64,000 bases of DNA from Cristatella mucedo (GCA_009760855.2 WPIO01000073.1:1537501-1601500), one strand, 5' to 3'; shown: positions 21,158 to 56,560, counted from the first letter of the stretch. Notes: a model not told the origin generated them from the sequence alone. Program-made: numbers and translations.

Positions 21158-22435
21158 AGTGCGGCTAGATTGCGGGGGCCCTGTGGTCGCCATTGAAGAT
21201 CAGGCGGCAAGGAGTAAAGGTCAGGCAACGTGGAGCAAAGACCTCCGAGCAGAATCGTTTTTTTTAGATTAATCTAGAAATGTAGGCAAGTTTTTAACGT
21301 ATATTGGACCAAAAACAAGCTCATTCCCTCGTCCTTACGGCAGTGCACGCCGCCCAGCCCCCGAGGCCCTCAAGTGATGAAGAATATTATTATAATAATG
21401 TTAAGAATATTATAGCGCACAATCAGAGTGATCATTCAACGCTCAGTCGGAGGTCACTCGTCGACCAAAACCAGGACATAGATTTGTCGTTGATGGCGGT
21501 CGCAGCTATATTCTTTCCGAATTACAGCAAAATTGTATCGTTGCTTTAATCGACCCCAAGCGGTTAGGGCATTTGGTGAATCAAGGAGTAGCTTTCTCGA
21601 TCAATCTAGAAATGTAGCCAAGTTTTAAATACACATGGGACCAACGAAAAGCTGAGGGCTCTTGTCCTTACCACAGAGCCGTTGCCCATTCTACTGCCCT
21701 GGTCGCATATCGCGGCGCGTAGGTGGCATCCGCCAGTCTGGGGGACACTTGCAGCCGGCCCCAACCCCCTGACCCAGCCACTATGCAAGTCTTAAATGGC
21801 CTTTCGAGCGCTAGGTTGTAAGCATTCAGGCAAACCTTTTATTCAAAAGACGGCTTTCTCGTGACTCACCTTCTAATTCTCGTCGAACATTTTCAGAGTT
21901 AAGGTAGGTATTCCAAATGGCACATTTTAAAATAATAATAATGGCAGTCAAAATAGAAACGTTTTTAGAAGAGACTTTGTGGTTATTTTGAGATTATGAC
22001 TGTGTCGTTGAGTTATGGGCTGGTCGCGATTCATGGCAGTGGTATGTAAGTAACGGGCGGCATAGCCCGGGGGAGTGAGGTCGAGAACACCGGGCGGGGG
22101 CAGTGGCGTACTGGCCCGCTACGGCGTCCTCGTGAGTAAACTTCTTTGAGCCCGCTACAGTGTTCTGTGTGGTATCACGCACCTGCCTCTTAGAGAATGT
22201 AAAACTACACCCTTTTTCCAAAGGTTTTAAAGGTGAAGCCCAGGACCCGGTGCCACACCCATCGCGGACTTTGTTTAGCTCCCGCCATGCCGAAATCCAG
22301 GCAAAACACTTTGTCTAGTCGGAGTCCCAGCAACGTTGCTCAACCGACGCCTCTCCTTCCCGAAACAAGTATTTGAAAAACCTGAAAAGACAGTGACCGC
22401 GCCAAGAAAATTCAGCAGCCGCAGCTGCGGTTGTC

Positions 22436-22933
22436 GTGCCTGCCGCAACGGCGGCGGCGGCAGCACCGGAAGCTCAAGCAGCAGAAGCGGCCGTAGAAGC
22501 AGTTGCAACGAGCCTCGTGGATGCTCAGCGGCGCGGATGCTTGCCAAGAGCGATGACTCCCCGGATCGCTAGATCGAGGAATCGGGTCGAAGAACGGACG
22601 GCGATCTGCGAAGCGGCAAGAAGGACAAGCTCGCGAAGCGTCGGCGGTGGCCACTGTTCGTTCGTGAGTCGTCGCTGCAAACGAGCTCGGCTGCCCGACC
22701 ATCGAATCTCCGCCATCCGAGACAGGCATAGCGTGCCCGCGGCCTGGTCAGCGGCAGCCATCAGCAGGCGACCTCAAGGTCGCTATCGCTTGCTATCGGA
22801 CTCGGTTGCTGGCTGTCAGCCGGCGGCCTCATTCACCCGGGTCGATGCTGCCGCTGCTGCGACAACGGAACAACTTATGCGTGCCCTCGCGACTCGCGAA
22901 AGGCTATTCATTCCTCTGTCGGCTCGCAGATGA
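22436..22933 (+). other. Ala-rich ORF, paralogue of the frame at 7561-8158
   Basis: Same frame and nearly the same translation as copy 1 (PAATAAAAAPEAQAAEAAVE and onward) until the copies diverge at ATRERLF. No domain recognised. May be coding, or simply an open frame in a recent duplicate. Confidence 0.25.
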
Positions 22934-23015
22934 CTCCAAGTCCGCTTTGCTTCGCCGGAGCATGGTGCATCTAGCTAATTTCTCTTCTCTGTCTGTCTCT
23001 CTCTCCCTCTCTAGC

Positions 23016-24572
23016 GGCCAAGGCCGCCGGAAAGGCGTCGCGAAGCGCCGAGCGCTCGGCGCTTCGTCCCTGCGCTCCTCTGCCGGCATCGCGCGAGCGA
23101 CGCTTCGGGACAGCTTCGGACGCGCCTCGGCTATAGCTAGGCAGTTCGCTGCGAGCCAGCGCCGCCAGCCAGCAGACGATTGCCATTCGCTAGCCGCGCT
23201 GCCGCAACTCTTCGAGGGAGTTCTGCGTTCGCGATCGTCGGTCGGGGCCACGATCTGTACGACATTTTTACCTTCCTCTGGTCCGGGATTATTGGCGCTG
23301 GCGCAGGCTTGCGACGCATCCGCGAAGAGCAGCTCTGAGTCGCGATAGCCCCACCGCCGGATGGCTGTTCCTCGGTCTCGCCGCGCGACGGCGAACTTCC
23401 GCCACGGACCACTTCCATCCCGCTGCGGTGCCGCAGACTAATCGTTTGCGATCGAGGGCTCGCCGCTGGCCGGCGTTTTCGCCGTCTCTCTCGCCGCCTT
23501 CTCCGCGTCGGCTGGGCGCAGCCTCGCGCGCTCGCTCGCGAGCGCTCGCTCGTCACCCTGCGTCGCTCGCCCGTCGACGGCCTCTGCGCGAGCACGACAC
23601 TCCGCCGGCTGCGCGCAGCAAGAGAGTGGTTGGCGTGGCGAGTCGCTCTCGCGGTACGGCGAGTCGACCGCTCGTCCGACATGCGGGCCCCGCCGCCCCG
23701 CCGAGCGGGCCCCGACGGCGCGCCAGTAGCCGCCGCGAGCTGCAGCGAGGGCGGGCTAGGCGGCTCGCTCGCTTCGCCCCAACGATCGAGCGAAGCGAGC
23801 GAACTCTCCGCAGAGCGACTCGCGCTCGGCGACTGTCCTCCTCGCCGACGAATCGCGACTGGGCCCCGCTCGCTCGTGCGTGCGATCGCCGGACAATAGC
23901 GATCATTAGTTGTCGGATAGCCAGGCTTGTGCCTGCCTGCTAAGCGATCCGTAGGGAACTTACATATCAATATATAGCGAAGGTTAAAATTCAGTTCAAC
24001 GCTTGATGCATCGCTAGGTCGAGGCCGGACTCGCAAAAACTGCGGCGGCGGCTCGCTGCCGCGTCTCGCTTGCGCGGCTGTGGCCGTTCCGGGGAGCGCG
24101 AATCGCGGCTTTTGCCGAATGCGAAAGCGCTTGCGTCAGCGGGCGGCGGGGAGCGGCGGGGGCGGTGGCGGACGCGAAGACGCAGCCGCTGGTGGATTAC
24201 GGAGCAGCGCTGACAGCTGGCCGAGTACGCTCCGTCGGCGATCTGTTGGTGCCGAGCACGCTCCGTCGGCGATCTGTAACGCCTAAGGCTCGGCGGGGTA
24301 GGCTTGCTCTGCCGCTTACCTAGCGGCGTAACCTAGCGCCTACTGCCGTTCGGTGCGCGCCTACGCGCAATAAGCTGGCCGCCACGAAACGAGCGTTTCT
24401 GGCGCTGACCTGCTTACCGTTACTAAAGGGGGTCGTGAGTCCGCGGCGTGAATTGGAAAGCGAGACACACAAATTGGGGATTTTACTGAACTTTATTCGC
24501 AAGCACGCAAAGTCGCTGCGCGTCTAGTTCAGCTTTATCTCCACACTCCTCGCACGCTCTCAACTGCACCAA
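23016..24572. other. GC-rich, CpG-dense DNA without a recognisable gene
   Basis: Long overlapping ORFs occur on both strands (the longest 23137-24036 minus, 299 codons, Arg/Ser/Pro-rich) but none shows a domain. High CpG density suggests an unmethylated island. Two copies of a GCTCCGTCGGCGATCTGT motif sit at 24219-24245 and 24250-24276, a 31-bp direct duplication. Confidence 0.4.
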
Positions 24573-24985
24573 CACTCTTGCGGAGGGAATACTCCTCCAC
24601 ACTAAGCGCGACCCGGACCCTAAACCCTAACCGGTGAACTAGGAATCCGTTCCCACCTGTGCCGAGGGAATACCCCGAACACGTCAACTTGCACACTCTT
24701 GCGGCGGGAATACTTCTCCTTACTGAAGCGCGAACCGGAGCCTAAACCCTACCCGGAGAACTAGAACTCGGTTTCCACCAGTGCGACAGGAATACTCCAC
24801 ACACGCCAACTCAAGCACTCTTGCGGAGGAAATACTTTTCCACACTGGGGCTGCTTACGTGTATAATGGGAACCGACCCAAATAGACGGAGCCCGAACCA
24901 GAGTCTAAACCCTGACCGGAGAACTAGAACTCGGTTTCCACCAGTGCGGCAGGAATACTCCACACAGGCCAACTACGCCTAGCTC
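24573..24985. repeat. tandem repeat, about 121-bp unit, three copies
   Basis: Units start at CACTCTTGCGG: 24573, 24694 and 24816. Each contains a CCTAAACCCTA-type core (degenerate in the third), then CGGAGAACTAG, a GTTTCCACC box and AGGAATACTCC. The third unit carries about 45 extra bp (GGGCTGCTTACGTGTATAAT...). Copies differ by many substitutions, so the array is not recent. Confidence 0.85.
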
Positions 24986-25690
24986 GCACCGGCAAATCCC
25001 TATGTCGAGACCGCGTGCTAGCGCGCACACACAACATACAAAATAATCACAAAATGCCAGCTCGGGCGCGATACGACCGTATTCGGTGGAGTCCACCGAA
25101 TCCTCCTAGCGCTGTCTTGTCCTGTTCCGTCCATCGTCGGCGGACAGCCCGCCCTCCTCCCTCGCTTTCAGAGAAACGAGTGCCCGACGGCGTCGAAGCG
25201 CAGAGCCGGACCAAAGACACGAAGATACTAAAGACCCAGAGCGAGCGTCGCTCGACTCTTAAATACTTAGCTGAGACAATGGGGCAAGAGCTTAGTGGTA
25301 TTGGGCCCGACACCAGGGCCCAACACGGTGAGGAATTAATACCGGCACTAGGCCACTGGAATGTCCCCTCTGTCCAGCTTGAATGGCGAATGGGTTCCAG
25401 ACGATTCTTTTTGGACAGAGTGATGGCAAAGGTTGACAGGCCAGCCAACATCAATCAGCCGCTCCCGCGGGTATCGGACCAATTCTAAAGGCCGACTCGC
25501 CACCGCTGGTCAGAGAGCTTCCTGGCTTGCTCTTAAGCCTTCCTCTCTAACCGCACTGACGCTCCTCTCTGGCTCACTGCTCCAGGACAAAGGAGTTCTA
25601 GCCCGCCTCCGAACTGCTCTTGTTCGCGCTAAAATTCAGCCAAGGCCAGCAGGGCGCGACAGATCTGTTGACGCCGAGCTCACCCTGTTC
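24986..25690. other. unassigned stretch
   Basis: A 157-codon ORF (25015-25488, +) has no recognisable motif. Possibly part of an unrecognised mobile element together with the adjacent tandem repeat; I cannot support more. Confidence 0.3.
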
Positions 25691-26330
25691 TCCCATTGAA
25701 GCTGGCGAACCCGCGCATGCGTGCGGCCGCGACAAGCGGAAGCCGGCGCTTGGCGACGTCGCAATTCAACGCCTAGCCTCGCGCCCGCCCGCTCGCCTGC
25801 CGCGCGCTCTCGCCCGCGGTATCGCCTTCAGGCCGAGAGCAGCGCGCTCCCGGCCCAATCAAAATGGCTGCAACGAACTTCGCCTACGAGCGGGTGAGTG
25901 GACGAGCGATCGATCGAGCGAGCCCGCGGGGTCGGGCTAGCCAGTTCCCGCCCACGTCCCACGTCCACGCGCACTTCCGCCGCCGTCTCCGTCGCGGTCT
26001 CTGCGTCGCTCTTGCTCTAGCCGCTGTCCTCCAAACGCCGTTTGGCCGTCATTCTCGGCGGCCGCCGGTGGCGTGTGCCTCGGCGGCCGCCGGCGGCGGC
26101 ACGTCGTCCTCAAGGCAGGGGGGGGGGCGTTCGTTGCTACAGACGCTCGTGGAGCCGCAGCAACGCGAGCGTCTGTAGCCTCCTGCTCCATCTGTACCGG
26201 CGGCCTCCTCCCTGCGGCGAGCGCGCGTGCACCGTCGAAGTGCCTTCGCACGCAGGCGCAGCCCGTAGCCGTCCCAGCCGCGCCCGTCGAAATCGTCAAG
26301 ACGGCTTGACGCTCGCTCGCTCGTGACCAA
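25691..26330 (+). promoter_or_regulatory. CpG-rich block, possible promoter of the ATPase gene
   Basis: Very GC- and CpG-rich DNA surrounds an ATG with favourable context (AAAATGGCTG at 25864) and a textbook donor (CGGGTGAGT). This combination is typical of a CpG-island promoter with a short first coding exon. Assignment to the ATPase is inferred from reading phase and position only. Confidence 0.4.
25864..25893 (+). CDS. candidate upstream first coding exon (MAATNFAYER) of the ATPase
   Basis: Ten codons, ATG to CGG, then GTGAGT, ending in phase 0. A matching phase-0 acceptor (CCCCCGTAG) lies at 33581-33588; the bases 33589-33612 read DIGFTSLA in frame into the ATG used below at 33613. Joining them would give a 1090-residue pump. 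The intron would be 7.7 kb. There is a one-in-three chance of such phase agreement, so this is only suggestive. The exon could also belong to an unseen gene. Confidence 0.35.
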
Positions 26331-26549
26331 GGACAGGCCAGACGGCGTGTCATACCACCAGTTTGACCTTTCGCCTCTCTGCTTGGCGAGTCGCCGGTGG
26401 GAAATGGGGCTGCGGCGTCGCATGGAGTGGCCCAGCTTCACACACCCTATGAGTTCATGGAGGTGCAGCTCACCGGTCGCGGAGCCGGCGGGCTGCTCTC
26501 AAACGGCGTCCTACCTTCCCACTCGCCCCTTCCTGCTCGCCCCCACCCA

Positions 26550-26795
26550 GCTTGACTGGTGGCCTGTGCTGGTCGGTTAGAAGTGGTGAGATGTGCCAAC
26601 TGCGACGCTCATGACAGAAAGCCTAGCTGCAGAGTTTTTCACCAACTATAAGCACTTGGTTGCACAGGCCAGTAGACCAGCAAGCAGTGAGTTACAAAAG
26701 TCTAGACCGGATGTCACCAATGCATGAACCAACTTAGATGTGGTAACCCTGTCTAAACAAGCCCGAAGTTATGTAGCTGAAAGTGCAAGTCGATC
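26550..26795 (-). mobile_element. LINE-A fragment
   Basis: Reverse strand of the RT C-terminal region: CAACTGCGACGCTCATGACA, TAGCTGCAGAGTTTTTCACC, CCAGCAAGCAGTGAGTTAC, CAACTTAGATGTGGTAAC. Both ends are missing. Confidence 0.75.
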
Positions 26796-27049
26796 GAAAA
26801 GGTCAGCTAAGGCAAAGGAATCAGAGCAGATCGTAAAAGAACCGTCTTGCGTCAATCTGTTTTTATTTTTCAAAATGAGGCTCACTGTGGCTTAGCTCCT
26901 TTAAACATATCTTAGCTCAGTTTCTGCCTCCTAGTGCTCTCTGGTTCTCGAGGGACAAGAAACTGTCTCTTTCTTTCACTTAAAGGTTGCTGGTGATCGA
27001 AGCTTTTCCCGGCGGTTTCTATTCTGTAGAACTCACTTTGTGCAGCGAC

Positions 27050-27282
27050 ATCTTCTTTCACGCTTTCCTTACCAGCCGTTGAAGGTGCTGCTTCTGGACT
27101 TCTTACTTTCTCGACTGTCCTCTTGACTCAGCAATGGTTTCACTCTTCATATAGTTGCGTGACACGAAATGTGTTGGCCGTCATATGCTCACCAAAAGCC
27201 GCAATGGCTGAGTGTGTTCTAACATAGAATCTCCAGTTTAGGCCCATTTTGTATTCATGGCTATGTGGAGTCATACAGGGAT

Positions 27283-27284
<2 letters not shown>
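27050..27284 (+). mobile_element. diverged LINE-B 3'-UTR copy
   Basis: AGTTGCGTGACACGAAATGTG, TTGGCCGTCATATGCTCACC and AAAAGCCGCAATGGCTGAG follow the LINE-B 3' UTR order with many changes; it ends where the CA microsatellite begins. Confidence 0.55.
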
Positions 27285-27705
<421 letters not shown>

Positions 27706-28800
27706 TATATCGACTGCACGTCTAACGACGAATGCTGCTGGTTGTAGCAAGCTTTCTAAAAAACTGCACTCGAGATCTACAGAAAGCATTCGGTAGGTCG
27801 ACGTCGTTGTGCTATAGGCGTTCTTTAGTGGCTCAAAGTCCTGTACCTCGACCACAGTGCACCTGACGCGTGCTATTCTTTGTAAACGTGGGTAACAAAC
27901 GTAGTAGGGCTATATGCAGGCCTGTACTGCTCTTCTGATAAACCGCTGGTGAATAGCTGTTGGGAGCATCATCGAGAGGGGCCGGTGCACAGCTATGGTC
28001 CGCCTGTGCGATGTGGTGTGGACACTAGCCGGTAACCCAGTGGTTAGCAGATGTTCGATTAACCATCAGGGTCGGCCGGTGCAAAGCTGGGGTCTCCCTC
28101 GGATGAATCGTCGTGGTCGGTGAGAGCACAGCCGTAGTAGAGGAGAAGTGAGCCGAGTGGAAGATGGGGGGGGGGGAGAGAGTCGCGAATCCGTCTGCTC
28201 CGTCTGTTGTACAATAAACTGTTAGTCATCGGCTGGCTTAGCTGGCGGCTCGAAGTCGGCGAGCAGTTTCGCACAGCAAAAGATAGTACCGAAAATACGG
28301 CAAGCAATGTATTAGCAATTGTAAGAAGCAAAGCAAGACCGCACGATCGTCATGGTTAAACCTAGCCCGGAGAATCTCAAAGTCTATTATTGGGTCTGCT
28401 ATTCTTCGTCGAGTCCCGCCACCATCGTACGCTGTCACAGTACAGCGTAACCAACAGCCACAGACACAGCTCACGTAACGGGTGTGATTCAATGCACCGA
28501 TTTCACGAGTGACACATACTGGAGGAGCTGGTGCCTCTTTGTTGTATAAGCTAGACACTCACTCATTCAGATGACAGTAAAGCGCGGCTCCAAAATCATG
28601 GATGCACACACATTAATATAACAAGTGCAAGTATTTAACGGAGAGCAGTTTATTCGGCAGCCGCGGATGGCCACATTTAGACACCGCTCGCTAAAGTGTC
28701 TCACTCACTTCGAACACTAAAGTACAACTGACTAAACAATAATTATGATGTTCCACTGTGCTTTACAAGACTGTAGATAATGACACTTCGTGCTATAATG
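27706..28800. other. intergenic, nothing recognised
   Basis: Includes a G-run (28165-28175, nine G) and short motif-free ORFs. No repeat copy identified. Confidence 0.4.
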
Positions 28801-29735
28801 ATTCGTATGAATGAGTTCAGCTGGTTTGATACGAGGTGTGAATGAGTTCAGCTGGTCTTCTACGACTCGTTCCAGTGTCTCTGATAGAAACGGTAGAAGG
28901 GAGACTGAATAGAAGTTGCTTAAGTTCTCGCAGTCCAGTGTTGCTTTCTTTAATAGTGACCTGACTACAGACTTTTTGAAAGGTGCTGGGAAATGACCTG
29001 ACCTGAGACAAACGACATAATTATGATGTTATTTATGCATGGCAACAGCCGATCTATGTATAGTAGAAGCAGAACATTGGTGATAGGGTCCAGAGGACTA
29101 GTTGTCTTCTTTGATTAGGGCGTGAGCTTCAGAATGAGATCGTTAGTGTCCTCCTATAAATGTAGACATTAAGGTGCAGCATTCAATTGAAGGACATGAT
29201 TCCAGGGGGTTACTGCCACATTAGGGGTAAATTTCCTGATCTTGTCTTATTGACAAAGAAGCTAGGAAAATGATCGGCTAGATCATCATAAGGATCGCTA
29301 GGTAAGGAGCTAACCCGGGAGTGGTTAAAGAGAAGGTTGATCGTCAATTTTAGATTATGTATCTGTGAATCAACATTGCTTTTATAGAAGCTCGACTTGG
29401 CCTTTGCTAGGATCGATTGGCACGATTTACAAATGTCCTTGTACGCATTTCGATGGACAGTCAGTCCTAAAATTTTGTATGCTCTCTCAAGCTTGTACTT
29501 GGTAGACCTAGCTAGTTTAATATCTGCGGTAAACCATTTGCCATCACATTAGTCAGAGGAACAAACTCGTCAAGTATTTCAGTTGGTGTCTTTTTTTAGA
29601 AATCCCTAAGGATGACAGGTCGGAATGGTGATTGAACAGCAGAGGCGAAGCAGATATTATCGCACGGACAGCATCGATGTCAAGGGTCTTGACATTTCGG
29701 GGCTCACAGGTGACTTTAGATGAGGAGGAGGAGGA

Positions 29736-29768
<33 letters not shown>

Positions 29769-30780
29769 GGAGGAGGAGGAGGAGGAGGTGGAGGATGAGG
29801 AGGACGAGGACGAGGAGGAAGAGGAGGAGGATGAGGACGAGGAGGAGTAGGACGAGGACGAAGAGGAGGAGGAGGAGGATGACGAGGAGGAGGAGGACGA
29901 GGAGGACGAGGCGGAAGAGGACGAGGAGGAGGGCACAAATAGTGGACTGAATGGGATCTGCATGCGGTCAGATAAGCATGATTTGGTAATAATTGGTGAT
30001 GATGGAGTGCGGTTGTATGAGAATTTGATCAAGTGTGTGATCCTTGATGTGAGTAGAGCCATGCACATGAGTCGCAAGAGACAAAGGGTCGGTCAGTGCA
30101 CGAAATTCGGCGCTGAAGGCGCCAGTTGAGTTATCAAAATGAATGTTGAAATCACTTGTAACGAGGAAGGATCAATTTCTTGCTCATGGAATCGAAATGA
30201 GAGCAGAGCAATCTGAGATAAAGAAAGACTTGGTACCTGGAGGACGATAGACTACTGCCACTGTTGGTAGCTTGCTGTCGGGTGACCTCTATACAAAAGA
30301 TTCAAAAGGCGGCTTCGAGGGAACTGTAAATGGCTGAAAATTGAAGATTGAGCGTGCATGGAATAATCGCGACTCCACTTCCAGTTTTGATTGATCTAGG
30401 GGTGTGAAAGAAAAGAGAAACATGTCGGGGTCACATCATTAATGGTGGGACGGTTTACCGATTTTAGCCAAGTTTCGATATGGCGAGAAGGTTAAGACCT
30501 TTTTCGAAAGTAAGGTCGCCTATTGATAGGGTTTTATTTCGCATTGAGCGACGATTCCAAAGACAAGCGTTAAGTTGGGCCGCATGAGTTATAACAGGCC
30601 CTATGACCACTAAGTTAGCGATATTGACAGGAACGCTTGATGGAGAACGAACTGAGCAGTTCGTGGCAACGCTAGAAATACCAAACAAGCGAGCACTTAG
30701 CAAGTAGCTCCTGCCAAACGAGCGGTTTTCAGCTCCCGCCCCCGCGTCGACTCCGGGGCGCTTCATCTTTTGTTAATGCC
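28801..30780 (-). mobile_element. LINE-A-type 5' half: AP endonuclease and start of RT
   Basis: Minus-strand frames from about 30766 give NACLWNRRSMRNKTLSIGDL, then LTFEKGLNLLAISK, which is the N-terminal signature of the apurinic endonuclease of CR1/Rex-like LINEs; FFHTPRSIKTGSGVAII follows. Near 29100-28820 the frame reads DPITNVLLLLYIDRLLPCI then a VSGQVISQHLSKS match, the start of the RT domain. Many stops and frameshifts. A GAG-rich microsatellite (29720-29935) has expanded inside. It supplies the 5' part missing from the other LINE-A copies. Confidence 0.75.
29720..29935. repeat. (GAG)n/(GAC)n imperfect trinucleotide repeat
   Basis: About 215 bp of purine-rich GAG/GAC/GAT units; long poly-Glu, poly-Arg and poly-Ser ORFs are by-products. 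A homopurine tract that could form triplex structure. Confidence 0.95.
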
Positions 30781-31090
30781 TAATTCAAGGCACTTAACCG
30801 AAATAACACCCAGGAATGCCTTTGAACGGCGTTGAATAGGCTATAATAGGTACGCGCGATCGTAACTAAGATGAGGGGTACTAGCCACCGGCGTATGTAA
30901 CACCGCCGCCGGCATGGTGGAGAACTTAGCAGCAGCAATAAAATCTAGGAAGGAATGCATTTGAATGATGATAAAAAAGCTATAAGAGGTACGCGCAATC
31001 ATAACTAATGAGCGGGTTACTAGCGGCCGGCATATCTAAAGACGCAGCCGGCATATCTAAAGGCGCAGCAGGCGTGGTGAAGTCAGCTCG
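30781..31090. repeat. imperfect tandem pair beside the LINE 5' end
   Basis: GGAATGC(A/C)TTTGAA...AGGTACGCGC(A/G)ATC.TAACTAA occurs at about 30811 and again at about 30952, spacing near 140 bp. A second small duplication, GCCGGCATATCTAAA, sits at 31026 and 31047. Could be tandem units of a LINE 5' UTR. Confidence 0.55.
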
Positions 31091-31413
31091 AAGTGGTAAG
31101 CGTTTAGATGTCCACGGGCACGTAATTTCTTGCACACAACTGCCAAGCAACTAACAGGTAAGCTTTAATCAGGTCGTAGCTGTATCGGTTTCCGTATGCG
31201 ATGTTCGCAAAAACTTTGGTTTTCGGAAGGAAGTTGAGCAAGAAACGCTAGTAGCGTTTGGTATCGGGAGGCGAGTCAGGCGAATAAGATGCGGTATTCC
31301 TGTAAAAGCAGGCCCTTTTTTCAATTTTACCTACCTGAAATTGGGAAGAATTAACTGTGAAGTAGGCGTGATCGTCTAGGGAAAGGTCAGCTCGGAACAA
31401 AACACCTAGATTT

Positions 31414-32425
31414 TAATAATAATAATAATAATAATTCACTTGATAAAGCACCCTCAGAAAACTTAATCTCTCTCTAGGCGCTTTACACTTGCTGTAAAGT
31501 TAAATGCAATTGAATGGTAAGTAAAATCATGCTTGAAAAAACAAACGAAATGAATAATATGGTTAGGGGTGACATGCACAGGGTCAGCATGCAAATGTGG
31601 TTAGTGGCAGCATGCACAGTGTCAGCACGCATAAGCACATCAAGGACGAATCACAGGGACCCACTTAATGCTGTCCTAAATAGGTGTGTTTTTAGGTTCC
31701 TTTTAAATGTGGTCAGGTCATGGGATGTTCTGGCGCAGGTCGGGAGGGAGTTCCAGGCTTTGGGAGCATACGAGCTAAATGCACGGTCTCCAAAGGATTA
31801 AAGGTTTGTATGAGACAAGCCTAACTGCAGAGTTTTGCACCAGCTGCAATTGCCTGATCGCACATGCTGGTAGGCCAGTAAGCAGTGAGTTCCAGAAGTC
31901 GAGACGGGATGTCACGAATGCATGGACCAACTTGGACGTAGTATCTTTATCTAAACAAGCCCGAATTTTAGCAATGTTATAAAGCTGAAAATAGGCGGAA
32001 TTGACTGTGGAGCTGATATGGTCGTCTAACGAGAGGTCGCTTTGGAATATGACACCTAGATTTCGAGCTGATTCAATTGGAGATATGCTGGCAGAGCCAA
32101 TTTTGAGAGACAGCCTTTCCAATCTCTGGATCACACTGGGTTTGCCCATAAATAGTATTGCCCATAACTAGTATATTTTGTGCAGATTCTATGGGAAACA
32201 TATGGGCAGAGCCGATTAGCCGTGCAATTTTCGAGCCACTATAGGCGTGCTCACAACTAGTTGGTTTTGATTGTCATTTAGGTTGAGAAAGTTTGATGCC
32301 AATAATGTGCGGATATCAGGAATGCATGCAGCAAAGGAGTTCGGAGAGTTTGAAGTACTGGAAGGATGGGAGGCATCAAAGCATTGGTACGGCCGCATGT
32401 CACCGGCATAGAATCAAAGCCTAGA
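31414..32425 (-). mobile_element. LINE-A 3' part with internal deletion
   Basis: Ends in (TTA)n at 31414. It matches 1982-3113 closely up to about 31808 (AAGGTTTGTATGA) where about 230 bp are missing before GACAAGCCTAACTGCAG. The ORF at 31775-32149 reads SIENPIES..., DDHISSTVNSAYFQLYNIA, RLDFWNSLLTGLPACAI. From about 32160 to 32425 comes a more diverged further part of the same RT. Confidence 0.85.
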
Positions 32426-32594
32426 TGACCTACAACACTAATGCCGCCTAGCGCACGACGATATATTACTAATGGTATCCTTATTTTTACAGTTTTTTAA
32501 ATTTGGGCATCTTGGAAGAACACTACCACTTTCTATGTACTTGGGCTGGATTTATTCCATGAACTGTAGTTCTTTTTTTACCATGAGCGTGACA

Positions 32595-32690
32595 TTGCTT
32601 TCTTTGAAGCAAATGTAAGGTGCCTAGAAAGACACTGAGTTCTCTACGGGTGCTATAAAAATTTATAATTATTATTTAGGGTTCTCGTAA
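32595..32690 (+). mobile_element. LINE-A/SINE 3'-tail relic
   Basis: GCAAATGTAAGGTGCCTAG, AAAGACACTGAGTTCTC and ATAATTATTATTT are the LINE-A 3' terminus. Confidence 0.6.
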
Positions 32691-33588
32691 TCTAGCTAAT
32701 GTGGCGTACCAATTTTTTATTTGCATGCACTACTAAAATTCTGGGGCAAAGGAATTTGAAGCGACCGATCACTGAACAAGCTCTTGCTGTGAAAAACACT
32801 AAAAAACTAGGTGCTACTTATTCTTAAGCTTTAGGGTAAGAATGTGTGGAGCACCGATATTCTTAATTAGATACTTAGGTTTCGGCAGTGCATGCCTCGA
32901 TTTGAAGGTGCATTCGTAACGAGACGAGCATTTTAGGCTGAGGCCACTATGAACAATGCAAATCAGTTTCAGTCGCATTGATTAGAGTCTCCATGCCGAT
33001 CAATTGTGACTGCGTCATGCAAGCTTGAAACTCCCAAGTTCTTAGTAGCACTATGATGACGCACACGATCAGATTGCTGAGATTTTTTCATGACGTCTTA
33101 CGCGAGGTTCTACATACATAAGTTCTCACTGCGGTTATTTAGTAGGACGAAATAGTCTTACTGGCAAGTGAGTGTGCTGCTAAGTCGTGTCAAGCAGCTT
33201 TTTGGGGGATGGCATAGAGGTGGCATCGCCTGTTGGGGGGGTGGTGGCAAAGAGGTGACGTCGCCTGTTGATACCTCGCAGACGCGACCCTGGAGGGCTA
33301 TACAGATATACCACCAGCAGTTCTCTTGGCCCAAGAATTGTGCGAAACAGCAACTTTTTAGTTTGGGGAAAAGTGTCGGTACCCAACTCGACGAGCAAGT
33401 AGATCTGCCTTAAAATGTAGCAGCTGCAGACGTTCGGCTTTCATTGGACGGGGCTAATCTGGGGAGCGAGCTACTAAAGTCAGCAGGTTGACAGATTCTG
33501 ACAGTGTCGCAGAGGATGCAGATGGACGCTCTGCGTCTGTGTCTGTTTGGCTCGTGAGTGTGTCACGCTGTTTGCTTTTCCCCCGTAG
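32691..33588. other. 5' flank or intron of the ATPase gene
   Basis: No repeat recognised apart from an imperfect direct duplication at 33200-33268 (GGCAT(C/A)GAGGTG..TCGCCTGTTG). Ends with the acceptor CCCCCGTAG. If 33613 is the true first ATG, the promoter or an untranslated exon should be sought here. Confidence 0.4.
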
Positions 33589-33612
33589 GACATCGGATTC
33601 ACCAGCCTGGCG

Positions 33613-56498
<22,886 letters not shown>

Positions 56499-56560
56499 GT
56501 GTCCTAGTCCGACCGCTGGCACCTGACTATTAAGGACAGTCATAGTCATTGGCCCACTGT

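Larger units (their letters stand above)
20600..23015 (+). repeat. duplicated segment, copy 2 (downstream of cdc20)
   Basis: Blocks collinear with 4100-8115: AGGACTAGCCACTAGCGG at about 20627; GGCGGCAAGGAGTAAAGGTC at about 21203; CTCAAGTGATGAAGAAT at 21370; CTTTTATTCAAAAGACGG at about 21836; and a core from about 22229 to 22890 that is almost identical to 7373-8050. Copy 2 has an extra 80 bp or so before the shared CT-rich end. Confidence 0.75.

Noticed and set aside
23137-24036. 299-codon minus-strand ORF
   Set aside because: Arg/Ser/Pro-rich translation without a domain in CpG-dense DNA where all frames are long; no partner exon or conserved motif.
24573-24985. CRISPR-like array
   Set aside because: Unit of about 121 bp with diverged copies and no repeat/spacer structure, in an animal genome.
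28801-30780. host gene with an endonuclease/exonuclease/phosphatase domain
   Set aside because: The domain order (endonuclease then RT start), frame breaks and family context identify it as a LINE.
33553-33588. 36-base intron (GTGAGT to GTAG) before the ATPase start
   Set aside because: Too short compared with all other introns here; the acceptor more likely pairs with a distant donor.
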